Part shown: positions 25,143 through 34,050 of the stretch, one piece after another
Layout of the letters: each line of letters starts with the position of its first letter
How positions within the stretch are numbered: position 1 is the first letter of the stretch
NCBI RefSeq assembly: GCF_004116405.1
Contig: NZ_SDIC01000010.1
Span: 62,001 to 126,000, forward strand
Origin: Halegenticoccus tardaugens
Lineage (GTDB): Archaea > Halobacteriota > Halobacteria > Halobacteriales > Haloferacaceae
Length of the DNA stretch: 64,000 nt
Reading direction: 5' to 3'
Program-made: the position numbers and the translations under genes
The notes under the pieces: generated by a model
Seen by the model: only the letters and a program-made list of their open reading frames with translations
Told to the model about the DNA's origin: nothing
Database searches by the model: none

Positions 25143-26132
25143 ATGAAGCCGCAGACGCACGAATCGGCACCCAGGGTGTCGGCGACGTGGGCCGTTCCGA
25201 TCGACATCGCGATCGTCTTCGCCTGGACGGCGGGCGTGATCCTGCTCGATACGATGACGCCGGCGGCGACGTCGCCGCTCCGGTTTCTTCTAGGATTACC
25301 GTTCGTCCTGTTCCTTCCAGGATACGCCCTGCTCACCGTCCTGTTCCCCCGACGGAGCGCGCGTGAGCAAGTGGCAGCTTCCGGCGGGCGGAACGTGCGC
25401 GGAATCACCCTCGGCGAACGGTTCGCGCTATCGTTCGGTGTGAGCCTCCTTCTCGTCCCCGTTCTGTTGCTCGCGCTTGGAACCGCCGGCGCAATCACGC
25501 TGCAGACGACGCTGAGCGTCGTCGGCGGCTTCATCTTCGCCGCCGCCGTCCTCGGCGCGATCAGACGCTTTCGGCTCCCGGACGCAGAGCGGTTCCGCCT
25601 GCCGGTCGGCGCGTGGGCCGGCGCGGTTCGGCGGCGGGCGGATCGGACTGACGGGCGTGAGACGCTGCTGGCGCTCATCCTCCTTGTCGGCGTCATCGCC
25701 GCTGCGAGCAGTTTCGCGTACGCGCTCGCCGTCCCGCCGCAGGGAGCAGAGCACACTGAGTTCTCGCTCTTGACCGAATCCGACTCGGGCGACCTCGTCG
25801 CGGGGGGGTATCCCTCCAACGTGGGGAGCGGCGAGTCGGTGCCGCTCGTCGCGAGCATCGAGAACAACGGCGCGGACGCGACGCAGTACACGATTGTCAT
25901 TCAGCTCCAGGAGGTCAACTCCGACGGGAACGTCGAACAGCGGACGGAGCTGGACAGGTTTAGCCAGCGCGTCGCCGCCGGGGAGACGGCGGAGATCCGC
26001 CACGCCGTCGTGCCGACGATGACCGGCAATAACCTCCGGCTCCAGTATCTCCTGTACGAAGGCAATTCGCCCGCGAACCCCAACGAGCAGAACGCGGATC
26101 AGGAACTCCATATCTGGCTCTCCGTCGGCTGA
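25143..26132 (+). CDS. DUF1616 membrane protein
   Basis: A 329-residue protein. Four hydrophobic segments lie in the first half ([77 protein letters not shown]). A fifth near residue 185 precedes an outer soluble domain ([20 protein letters not shown] ... ELHIWLSVG). The motif FLPGYALL after the second helix is typical of DUF1616. In archaea such proteins often occur in surface-glycan gene groups, but the function is not established. It appears monocistronic. Confidence 0.8.
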   Translation: MKPQTHESAPRVSATWAVPIDIAIVFAWTAGVILLDTMTPAATSPLRFLLGLPFVLFLPGYALLTVLFPRRSAREQVAASGGRNVRGITLGERFALSFGVSLLLVPVLLLALGTAGAITLQTTLSVVGGFIFAAAVLGAIRRFRLPDAERFRLPVGAWAGAVRRRADRTDGRETLLALILLVGVIAAASSFAYALAVPPQGAEHTEFSLLTESDSGDLVAGGYPSNVGSGESVPLVASIENNGADATQYTIVIQLQEVNSDGNVEQRTELDRFSQRVAAGETAEIRHAVVPTMTGNNLRLQYLLYEGNSPANPNEQNADQELHIWLSVG

Positions 26133-26149
26133 GCGTGGCCGGGAGCGTT

Positions 26150-26933
<784 letters not shown>

Positions 26934-26997
26934 GAGAAAGTCGCTCACGTCGGGAGTAGCGTTACTGCCAGACCCCGAGTGTGGGAATTCCCGCGTT

Positions 26998-27047
26998 GAC
27001 GAGACGCTCCGCGTCTCGTCTGCACACCAGAACGCGAAGCGTTCTGG
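26998..27047 (+). repeat. Two perfect palindromes in the 3' end of a decayed TnpB element
   Basis: GACGAGACGC (26998-27007) pairs with GCGTCTCGTC (27011-27020) across a 3-nt loop. CCAGAACGC (27027-27035) pairs with GCGTTCTGG (27039-27047) across GAA. They lie between the TnpB remnant and a right-end-like GGAGGATGTCAA (27065-27076), where a single terminal stem-loop is expected. Confidence 0.7.
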
Positions 27048-27116
27048 GACACCTTTAGGCGCGTGGAGGATGTCAACGACGGGTGCGGCCGTCGGCAGAA
27101 TTTAAAAATACGCGCC

Positions 27117-27641
27117 CTACAGCGAGGGGAACGCACGCGCCCGCCGTTCGAGGACATAGCGGATGAGCACCAGTCCGAGCACCGCTATGCTGACGAGCGC
27201 GAGCGCCCACGAGATCGACGCGCTGCCGAGCGCGATGACGCCGAGAACCCACGCACCGACGACCGCGACGCTCGCGGCCGCGACGCCGAGATAACACCAG
27301 TGCCACGGGAGGCCGCTGTCGTCCTGATAGTCGAGGTACCGCTCGACGTCCGAGTCGGCGCACAGTCTGACGACGTTCTCCGACTGGTCCCACTCGACGA
27401 CGCCGTGTTCTTCGAGCATCGGCAGGTGCGTCTGGTAGACAGATACGTATACCCGGCGGCGTTCTGCCCTGGTGAGTTCGGTCGGTTGCTTCCCGTTCTC
27501 CGTGGCCGCAACGTAGTCGATTATCGGATTCAGCCGTCCCTGTCGCCCGTTCGTGCGGAGGTACTTGATGATCTCCAGACGACGACGGTTGCAGAGTAGA
27601 TCGAAGAGCGTTCCCTTCGCGAGCGTCTCGTCGGCCGTCAT
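27117..27641 (-). CDS. DUF7344-type winged-helix membrane protein
   Basis: A 174-residue protein, third of its type in the window. The winged helix reads LFDLLCNRRRLEIIKYLRTN and YVSVYQTHLPMLEEHGVVEW, with RAERRRVYVS preceding. Two membrane helices follow (CYLGVAAASVAVVGAWVLGV and SWALALVSIAVLGLVLIRYV). It is a probable membrane-tethered regulator. It lies directly left of the main glycan block and is transcribed away from it, so it could regulate that block, but nothing in the sequence proves this. Confidence 0.8.
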   Translation of the reverse strand: MTADETLAKGTLFDLLCNRRRLEIIKYLRTNGRQGRLNPIIDYVAATENGKQPTELTRAERRRVYVSVYQTHLPMLEEHGVVEWDQSENVVRLCADSDVERYLDYQDDSGLPWHWCYLGVAAASVAVVGAWVLGVIALGSASISWALALVSIAVLGLVLIRYVLERRARAFPSL

Positions 27642-27851
27642 CGTCGATTCGTCGTCCGGGCTACGGGATGGCGTTCGTCGACGGTCCGATGGCGCTGCCG
27701 GCGCATGCTATTGTATCCGCACGACGGCCTCTTTACTATCCGCCGGCTACCGTCCGGGCCCTCTCGGTCCCGATAGCCGTCCGTCTGACACCTTTTCCGC
27801 GTCGATCGCCGCCCACCGGTAAAGCTGCTCATACCGGCGTCACAGGCGGCG

Positions 27852-27861
27852 AATAACAAAG
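27852..27861 (+). promoter_or_regulatory. AATAACAAAG box starting the main glycan block
   Basis: AATAACAAAG is centred 27 nt before an ATG at 27884 that opens a 39-codon frame overlapping the acetyltransferase start. That spacing fits a leaderless start at 27884 rather than at 28000. It is the first of the strong boxes of the main glycan block. Confidence 0.6.
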
Positions 27862-27883
27862 CGGCGATCGGTGTAGGTCTCGG

Positions 27884-28003
27884 ATGAGCCCTGGCCGGAT
27901 CGCGGAGAATCTGGCCGCGGTACACGTATTCATGATGGAACTATACGACATCGGCGATAGGGAACGCGTCCCTCTCGGTCGGTTCTCGGGGGGGAGTCGA
28001 TGA
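27884..28003 (+). CDS. Possible 39-residue leader peptide upstream of the acetyltransferase
   Basis: An open frame of 39 codons ([20 protein letters not shown]...) starts 27 nt after the centre of the promoter box, and its TGA overlaps the acetyltransferase ATG in an ATGA junction. That is the same coupling used by the next four genes. The peptide has no recognised domain and is not strongly hydrophobic. It may be a translated leader that couples to the acetyltransferase, or an unread 5' UTR. Both are inferences from spacing. Confidence 0.35.
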   Translation: MSPGRIAENLAAVHVFMMELYDIGDRERVPLGRFSGGSR

Positions 28004-28584
28004 CGCATGCGGACGCGGGGGGCGACGCCCGGATCCATGAGACGGCGGTACTCGATCACCCTCACGGGGACGGCGGGAATCCGACGGTTCTTGGCGAGAA
28101 TGCGACGGTTCGCGCTGGCACCGTCATCTACACCGACGTGACCGCCGGGGACGACCTCCAGACGGGTCACAACGCGCTCGTTCGCGAGCATACGACGCTC
28201 GGCGACGACGTGCTCATCGGCACGAACGCGGTCATCGACGGCCACACAACCGTCGGATCGCACGTGAGCCTCCAGACGAACGCGTACGTCCCCGCGCAGA
28301 CCGAAATCGGCGATCGGGTGTTCGTCGGCCCCGCGGCGACGCTGACGAACGATCCGTTCCCGATCCGGACGGCGACGGAACTGGCCGGCCCGACGCTCCG
28401 CGACGACGTCTCCGTCGGGGCGAACGCGACGATCCTCCCGGGCGTCACGGTCGGCGAGGGGGCGTTCGTCGCCGCCGGCGCGATCGTGACGGGGGACGTC
28501 CCGCCGGAGACGCTCGCCCTGGGCGCGCCGGCGTCGCACGAACCGCTTCCGGAGGAGCTTTCCGGGGGGAACGCGCTCGAATGA
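28000..28584 (+). CDS. Left-handed beta-helix sugar N-acetyltransferase (WbpD-like)
   Basis: A 194-residue protein built of hexapeptide repeats (for example [19 protein letters not shown] and [20 protein letters not shown]), ending with [14 protein letters not shown]. This is the trimeric fold that acetylates amino sugars from acetyl-CoA. It is followed with 4-nt overlaps by an aminotransferase, an oxidoreductase and a UDP-sugar dehydrogenase. This matches the WbpD-WbpE-WbpB-WbpA set that makes UDP-2,3-diacetamido-uronic acid in bacteria. Its substrate is therefore likely a UDP-3-amino-uronic acid. That assignment comes from context. Confidence 0.8.
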   Translation: MTHADAGGDARIHETAVLDHPHGDGGNPTVLGENATVRAGTVIYTDVTAGDDLQTGHNALVREHTTLGDDVLIGTNAVIDGHTTVGSHVSLQTNAYVPAQTEIGDRVFVGPAATLTNDPFPIRTATELAGPTLRDDVSVGANATILPGVTVGEGAFVAAGAIVTGDVPPETLALGAPASHEPLPEELSGGNALE

Positions 28585-29672
28585 TTCCCATCGCGAATCC
28601 GGACGTCGGACAGGAAGAACGCGGCCGCGTCGCGACCGTGCTGGAGAACGGGCAGCTCGCGGACGGCCCGGAGGTCCGCGCCTTCGAGGACGAGTTTGCC
28701 GACTTCTGCGGGGCGACCCACGGCGTCGCGACGTCCAACGGGACGACCGCGCTCCACGTCGCGCTCGCCGCGCTGGGGATCGGCCCGGGCGACCGGGTCG
28801 CCACGACGCCCTTTTCGTTCATCGCGAGCGCGAACGCGATCCGCCTGTGCGGCGCGGAGCCGGTCTTTCTCGACGTCGATCCGCGCACGTACAACCTCGA
28901 CCCGGACGCGCTCGTGGCCGCGCTCCGTGACGGCGTAGACCTCGATGCGGTGCTCGCCGTCCACCTGTACGGCCTCCCGGCCGACGCGCCGCGCCTCCGA
29001 GAACTCGCGGACGAGTACGACCTGCTCCTCGTCGAGGACGCGGCGCAGGCCCACGGCGCGGCCGTCGACGGCGAGCGGGTCGGCACCTTCGGCGACGCTG
29101 CCTGCTTTTCCTTCTACCCGACGAAGAACATGACGACGGGCGAGGGCGGCATGGTCGTCACCGACCGCGACGACGTCGCGGAGCGGGCGGCGCGGTTCGT
29201 CAACCACGGCCGGGCGACGTCGGGGTACGAACACGTCGAGGTCGGACACAACTTCCGCATGACGAGCATCGCGGCGGCGATCGGCCGCGCGCAGCTGGAA
29301 AAACTCCCCGGCTACAACCGCGCCCGACGGGAGAACGCCGCCCGCCTTGACGAACTGCTCTCGGACGCGCCCGTGGAGACGCCCCTCGAACCGGCGGGGT
29401 ACCGGCACGTGTACCACCAGTACACCGTCCGGTGCCCAGACCGAGACGGCCTCCGAGCGGCGCTCGGCGACCTCGACATCGGCTCCGGGGTGTACTACCC
29501 GACGCCTATCCACGAACAGCCGGCGTACGCCGACGTCGACCACGACGCGCCGAACGCGGAGCACGCGGCAGCGTCGGTCCTGTCGCTTCCTGTCCATCCG
29601 AAGCTCTCCGAGGCGGACGTGGAGCGGATCGGCGACGCGGTGGCGGAACACGCCAAGGAGGTGGCCGCGTGA
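28581..29672 (+). CDS. DegT/DnrJ/EryC1-family sugar aminotransferase (WbpE-like)
   Basis: A 363-residue PLP-dependent aminotransferase acting on keto nucleotide sugars. The PLP-binding Asp is in VEDAAQAHG (Asp153), and the Schiff-base Lys is Lys182 in [12 protein letters not shown]. It starts with ATG at 28581, overlapping the stop of the acetyltransferase gene. With its neighbours it fits the step that puts an amino group at C3 of a UDP-hexuronic acid after oxidation by the Gfo/Idh enzyme. Full-length for the family. Confidence 0.9.
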   Translation: MIPIANPDVGQEERGRVATVLENGQLADGPEVRAFEDEFADFCGATHGVATSNGTTALHVALAALGIGPGDRVATTPFSFIASANAIRLCGAEPVFLDVDPRTYNLDPDALVAALRDGVDLDAVLAVHLYGLPADAPRLRELADEYDLLLVEDAAQAHGAAVDGERVGTFGDAACFSFYPTKNMTTGEGGMVVTDRDDVAERAARFVNHGRATSGYEHVEVGHNFRMTSIAAAIGRAQLEKLPGYNRARRENAARLDELLSDAPVETPLEPAGYRHVYHQYTVRCPDRDGLRAALGDLDIGSGVYYPTPIHEQPAYADVDHDAPNAEHAAASVLSLPVHPKLSEADVERIGDAVAEHAKEVAA

Positions 29673-30685
29673 GAGACGACGAGTCGGTGACCACCGACGA
29701 GGTGAGCGACGACGCGCCCACGGCCGCCGGCGTGATCGGCGTCGGTCACATGGGGAGAAACCACGTCCGCGTGTATGACGAACTGCCGGGCGTCGACCTC
29801 GTCGGCGTCGCGGACGCCGATTCGACGCGGGCAGAGTCGATCGCGGCCGCCCACGGCACGGTCGCGCGCTCACAAGAGGATCTGCTCGCCGCAGCGGATC
29901 TTGTCTCCGTCGCCGTCCCGACAAGCCACCACGCGCCGATCGTCCGCGACTGCATCGACGCCGGCGTCGACGCGCTCGTCGAGAAGCCGTTCGTCGACGA
30001 CCTCGACGCCGGGCGGGAGCTGGCGTCGCGCGCCGCCGAGGCGGGCGTGACGATCCAGGTCGGCCACGTCGAGCGGTTCAACCCGGCGATCGATGCGCTG
30101 GCGGAAATCCTCCAGGACCTGGACGTGATCGCGATTGAGGCCCACCGGCTCGGCCCGCCGCTCGACCGCGAACTCGACGACAGCGTCGTGATGGATCTCA
30201 TGATCCACGACGTCGACGTGCTGTTGTCGCTCGTCGACGCGGACCTCGACACGGTGTCCGCATGCGGCACGCGCGGCACGCAGTACGCAACGGCGAACCT
30301 GCGGTTCGAAAACGGCGTCGTCGCCAACCTCACCGCGAGCCGCCTCACTCAGAAAAAGATTCGCACGCTCAGCGTCACGGCGACCGACTGCCGGATCGAC
30401 ATCGACTACACTTCCCAGTCGGTGCACATCCACCGGAACTCGCTGCCGGAGTACGTGAAGGACGACGGCGAGATCCGCTACCGCCACGAAAGCATCGTCG
30501 AAGAGCCGATGGTCGAACGGAGCGAGCCCCTCCGCGACGAGATCGCCTCCTTCATCGAGGCGTCACGCGAGGGAACGACCCCGAGGGTCACGGCCGAGGA
30601 CGCGCTACGCGCGATCGAGGTCACCTGCGAGATCGACCGGCAGGCGATGCGCTCGGAGCGCAGAGAGGAGGTGATTCAGCAGTGA
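29669..30685 (+). CDS. Gfo/Idh/MocA-family oxidoreductase (WbpB-like)
   Basis: A 338-residue NAD-dependent oxidoreductase with the Rossmann motif AAGVIGVGHMGRNH near residue 19 and the conserved EKPF (VDALVEKPFVDD). It probably oxidises C3 of a UDP-sugar acid, the substrate for the preceding aminotransferase. The GTG at 29669 overlaps the previous stop by 4 nt. The longer frame upstream lies inside the aminotransferase gene and was rejected. Confidence 0.87.
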   Translation: MRDDESVTTDEVSDDAPTAAGVIGVGHMGRNHVRVYDELPGVDLVGVADADSTRAESIAAAHGTVARSQEDLLAAADLVSVAVPTSHHAPIVRDCIDAGVDALVEKPFVDDLDAGRELASRAAEAGVTIQVGHVERFNPAIDALAEILQDLDVIAIEAHRLGPPLDRELDDSVVMDLMIHDVDVLLSLVDADLDTVSACGTRGTQYATANLRFENGVVANLTASRLTQKKIRTLSVTATDCRIDIDYTSQSVHIHRNSLPEYVKDDGEIRYRHESIVEEPMVERSEPLRDEIASFIEASREGTTPRVTAEDALRAIEVTCEIDRQAMRSERREEVIQQ

Positions 30686-32052
30686 GCGTCTTCCGCGGTG
30701 TCGGCCTGTACGGCTCGGAGCACTCGACGCAGGCCCAGCGGATCGCGTTCACCGATGGCTCGGTGCCGGTTGCCATCTACGGCCTCGGCAAAATGGGACT
30801 CCCCCTCGCGGCGGTGTACGCCGAGACGACTGGTAACCTTACCGGCGTCGACATCGACGAGTCGGTCGTCGAGACGATCAACGGGGGCGGGTGCCACATC
30901 AATCGGGAGCCGGGACTCGCAGAACTGGTCGAGGCGCAGGTCGAACGCGGCGCGCTCTCCGCGACGGCGGACGCCGCCGCGGCGGCCGACGACGCGAGCG
31001 TCCACGTGATCATTGTGCCGACGCTCGTCACCGACGACAAGGAGGTCGATCTCGACGCGCTCGAATCAGTGACGGAGACGATCGCACGCGAACTCGACCC
31101 GGGCGACACGATCATCGTCGAGTGCACGGTTCCGCCGGGGACGTGCCGCGACCGCCTGCTGCCGATTGTCGAACACGAGAGCGGCCTCTCGGTCGGCGAC
31201 TTCGGGTTAGCCTTTTGCCCCGAGCGGACCACGAGCGGAAAGGCGCTGCGGAAGATCCGGAGGGAGCACCCGAAGATCGTCGGCGGCGCGGACGACGAGA
31301 GCACGCGCGTCGCCGAACTCATCTACGGCGAGATCACGGAAAACGACGTGATCCCCGTCTCGGACGTGACAACCGCCGAGGCCGTGAAGGTGTTCGAGGG
31401 ACTGTACCGCGACGTGAACATCGCGCTGGCGAACGAACTCGCACGGCTGGCCGACGAACTCGACCTCGACGTCAACGAGGCGATCGACGCGGCGAACACC
31501 CAGTCGTTCTGTGACATCCACACGCCCGGCGCGGGCGTCGGCGGCCACTGCATTCCCTACTACCCGTACTTCCTCATGCAGCAGGTCGAAGACGAGACGC
31601 CGCTGGTCCGGACCGCCCGGACGGTCAACGACTCCATGCCCGCGTTCGCCGTCGAGAAGGTCACGGAGCGCCTCGCGGAGGAGGGAATCGCCGTCGACGA
31701 CGCGGCCATCCTCGTGCTCGGTGTCACCTACCGGCCGAACGTCGCAGAGACGCGCGCGACGCCCGCGATCCCCATCATCGACCGGTTCCGGTCTCTCGGC
31801 GCGGATGTGTTCGCTGCGGACCCACTCGTCGATCCGGCCGAGTTCGGCGCGACGCCTGCGGACGTCGACTCCCTCGCCGAGTACGATCTCGACGCCGCCG
31901 TGCTCGTCACCGCGCACGACGAGTTCGACGCAATCGACTGGGGGTCGCTCGACTCGATGATCGTCGTCGACGGCCGGCAAGCACTCAACCTCGACGAGAC
32001 CGACCACCGGGTGTACACAATTGGCAGCGGCGAGCGTCGGTCCCGGCGGTGA
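30682..32052 (+). CDS. UDP-sugar 6-dehydrogenase (WbpA/WecC-type)
   Basis: A 456-residue nucleotide-sugar dehydrogenase. The N-terminal NAD domain has IYGLGKMGLPLA at residues 33-43. The central domain holds the substrate motif EGLYRDVNIALANELA. The catalytic Cys is Cys290 in GVGGHCIPYY, followed by the C-terminal UDP-binding domain (LGVTYRPNVAETRATP). It oxidises a UDP-N-acetyl-hexosamine to the uronic acid, the first step of the four-gene pathway. The start is GTG at 30682, overlapping the preceding stop by 4 nt. It is likely full length. Confidence 0.9.
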   Translation: MSVFRGVGLYGSEHSTQAQRIAFTDGSVPVAIYGLGKMGLPLAAVYAETTGNLTGVDIDESVVETINGGGCHINREPGLAELVEAQVERGALSATADAAAAADDASVHVIIVPTLVTDDKEVDLDALESVTETIARELDPGDTIIVECTVPPGTCRDRLLPIVEHESGLSVGDFGLAFCPERTTSGKALRKIRREHPKIVGGADDESTRVAELIYGEITENDVIPVSDVTTAEAVKVFEGLYRDVNIALANELARLADELDLDVNEAIDAANTQSFCDIHTPGAGVGGHCIPYYPYFLMQQVEDETPLVRTARTVNDSMPAFAVEKVTERLAEEGIAVDDAAILVLGVTYRPNVAETRATPAIPIIDRFRSLGADVFAADPLVDPAEFGATPADVDSLAEYDLDAAVLVTAHDEFDAIDWGSLDSMIVVDGRQALNLDETDHRVYTIGSGERRSRR

Positions 32053-32059
32053 CCCGGCG

Positions 32060-32947
32060 ATGACGTCGTGCGGGGACCCGATCCGGTCGCACGAGTTCGT
32101 CCTCGGGCTGACCCACGACGTGGACCGTCCCTACAAGCGCGCTGCTCACGCGCTGTTTTACGCCTACCGTGACCGCGACCTCCGACAACTTCGCGGTCTC
32201 ACTCCCGGCGCGAACCCCTACTGGGTGTTCGACGACATCCTCGAACTCGAATCGGAGCTGGGGGTCCGCTCGTCGTTTTACTTCCTGCGCGAGAAATCGA
32301 TGACCGAACGGCCGCTCGCCGAGTGGACGGACCCAAAGCACTGGATCGAACACCTCGGGCGGTACGACCCGGCAAAGCCCGAAATCGACCGTCTCGTCCG
32401 GCGGCTCGACGAGGGCGGCTGGGAGGTCGGTTTGCACGGTTCGTACAGTTCGTACGACGACCGCGAGCGGCTCCGGCGGGAGAAGGCGCTCTTAGAGCGC
32501 GTGCTCGGCCACGAGGTGCTCGGCGGTCGCCAGCACTGTCTGAATCTCGATCGACCGGAGACGTGGCGGCACCACGCCGAGATCGGCCTGCGGTACGACT
32601 CGACGCTCGGCTCCAGTTCGACGTATGGCTTTCAGCACGGGTATCACCCGCTCCGCCCCTTCGACGACGAGTTCGTCGTCTTCCCGCTGACGCTCATGGA
32701 GCGGACGCTCCCAGTCGAGTCCGACCCCGAGCGAGCGTGGGAGGAGTGCGAGCGGCTGCTCCGCGAAGCCCGCGACGAGGGGGCCGTCATGACGGTACTC
32801 TGGCACCCGACGTACCTCGACCCCGACCACCGCCCCGGCTACCGATCGCTGTACGAGCGACTGATCGAACGCGCACAGGAACTCGGGGGATGGGTCGGCC
32901 CGCTCGGGCCCGTCTACGAGTCGCTGGCGCACGCGAAGCGTCCCTGA
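32060..32947 (+). CDS. Polysaccharide-deacetylase-like protein
   Basis: A 295-residue protein. It begins with the carbohydrate-esterase-4-like motif LGLTHDVDRPYKR, has a second His motif GLHGSYSSYDD, and an end motif MTVLWHPTYLD. Asp/His ligands for a metal are thus in place. It follows the dehydrogenase by 7 nt and probably belongs to the same operon. It could remove acetyl groups from the growing glycan or from an amino-sugar intermediate. Another member is at 54850-55548, and a broken one is at 51110-51433. Confidence 0.8.
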   Translation: MTSCGDPIRSHEFVLGLTHDVDRPYKRAAHALFYAYRDRDLRQLRGLTPGANPYWVFDDILELESELGVRSSFYFLREKSMTERPLAEWTDPKHWIEHLGRYDPAKPEIDRLVRRLDEGGWEVGLHGSYSSYDDRERLRREKALLERVLGHEVLGGRQHCLNLDRPETWRHHAEIGLRYDSTLGSSSTYGFQHGYHPLRPFDDEFVVFPLTLMERTLPVESDPERAWEECERLLREARDEGAVMTVLWHPTYLDPDHRPGYRSLYERLIERAQELGGWVGPLGPVYESLAHAKRP

Positions 32948-32998
32948 TTCGGTCCGCCTCATCCCGGTGCCGTCCCCGGGATTTCGGGGTAAGGGGCG

Positions 32999-33008
32999 GA
33001 TAACAAAG
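32999..33008 (+). promoter_or_regulatory. GATAACAAAG box before the FemAB-like gene
   Basis: GATAACAAAG is centred 33 nt before the ATG at 33037. It lies in the gap after the deacetylase gene, so the next three genes form a second transcription unit. Confidence 0.6.
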
Positions 33009-33036
33009 TGGTGATCGCCTGTTGGGACGAGCGGAA

Positions 33037-34050
33037 ATGAGAGTCGAGCAGCTTGACTTGAACGCGTGGGGAGACGCCTTGCCGTCGTCCGGGTTCGAGG
33101 TGTTTCACACGCCCGCGGCGCTCTCGGTCCTCGACGAGCACGCCTCCGGGCAACTTCGACTGTACGGCGGGTTCAAGGGGGAGCAGCCGATCGCGCTCCT
33201 CCCGGTCGTCCTCCGCCAACAGTCCGTGGGAACCGCGATGCTCTCGCCGCCGCCGGCGATGGGCGTCCCGCGCCTCGGGCCGGTCATCATGTCCCCCAGT
33301 CCAAAGCGCCGAAAGCAGGAGCGGGTCAACCGCGAGTTCACGAAGGAGGTGCTCGAAGAACTTGAGATCGACTCGTCGCTCAGCCTCCTCCGGATGGTGT
33401 GTAACACGGCGTACGATGACCCGCGGCCATACGTTTGGAACGATCTGAGCGTCGAACCGTTTTTCACCTACACCCTTCAGCTTGACGGTGCGAACCCCGA
33501 CGACTTGCTGTCGTCGTTCAGCAAGAGTCTGCGCCGCGAAATCCGCGACGCGAAGGATATCGACGTCGTCGTCGAACGCGTCCCCCCGTTGGAAGGCGCG
33601 CGCCTCGTCTACGAGGACGCGAAGTCCAGGTACGAAGAGCAGGACGAGCAGTACCGGCTGTCGTGGCCGTATGTCCGCGACCTGGTCGGCGCGCTCGCCG
33701 ACGAGCGCCGCTGCCGCGTCTACCTCGCGCGGACGCCCGACGGCGAGTACCTCAGCGGCATCACCGCCCTGTACTCGAACGACATGGCCTACTTCTGGCA
33801 GGGAGGGACCCGGGCGACGTACGACGGGACGAGCATCAACAGCCTGCTACACTGGCGGATCATCGAGGACATCATCGACGATCCACCGATCGACTCGGTC
33901 CACGCCTACGACCTCATGGGCGCGAACACGGAGCGGCTCTGCCGGTACAAAGCGAAGTTCGGGGCCGAGCTCGTCCCGTACTACCTGGTCGAGTCCACGG
34001 GTCGGAGCATGGACGTGGCGAAGCGGGCGTACAGCCTGATCAGCCACTGA
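33037..34050 (+). CDS. FemAB/GNAT-fold transferase
   Basis: A 337-residue protein with the double-GNAT fold of FemAB-like and acetyltransferase-6 proteins. Features are FHTPAALSVLDEHASG, SPPPAMGVPRLGPVIM, FSKSLRREIRDAKD and a C-terminal YDLMGANTERLCRYKAKFG. Relatives transfer amino acids or acyl groups to cell-wall sugars. The ATG at 33037 follows the promoter box. Its stop overlaps the start of the phosphodiesterase-like gene by one base. The same gene pair occurs in opposite order at 57322-60002. Confidence 0.75.
   Translation: MRVEQLDLNAWGDALPSSGFEVFHTPAALSVLDEHASGQLRLYGGFKGEQPIALLPVVLRQQSVGTAMLSPPPAMGVPRLGPVIMSPSPKRRKQERVNREFTKEVLEELEIDSSLSLLRMVCNTAYDDPRPYVWNDLSVEPFFTYTLQLDGANPDDLLSSFSKSLRREIRDAKDIDVVVERVPPLEGARLVYEDAKSRYEEQDEQYRLSWPYVRDLVGALADERRCRVYLARTPDGEYLSGITALYSNDMAYFWQGGTRATYDGTSINSLLHWRIIEDIIDDPPIDSVHAYDLMGANTERLCRYKAKFGAELVPYYLVESTGRSMDVAKRAYSLISH

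Noticed and set aside
26998..27047. Considered as a short CRISPR array because of repeated hairpins
   Set aside because: The palindromes differ from each other and there are only two, with no constant repeat and no spacers. No CRISPR array was seen in the window.
28167..29924. 585-codon open frame on the minus strand opposite the acetyltransferase and aminotransferase genes
   Set aside because: Its product is Arg- and Val-rich with no family features. It is the usual high-GC shadow of strong genes on the other strand.
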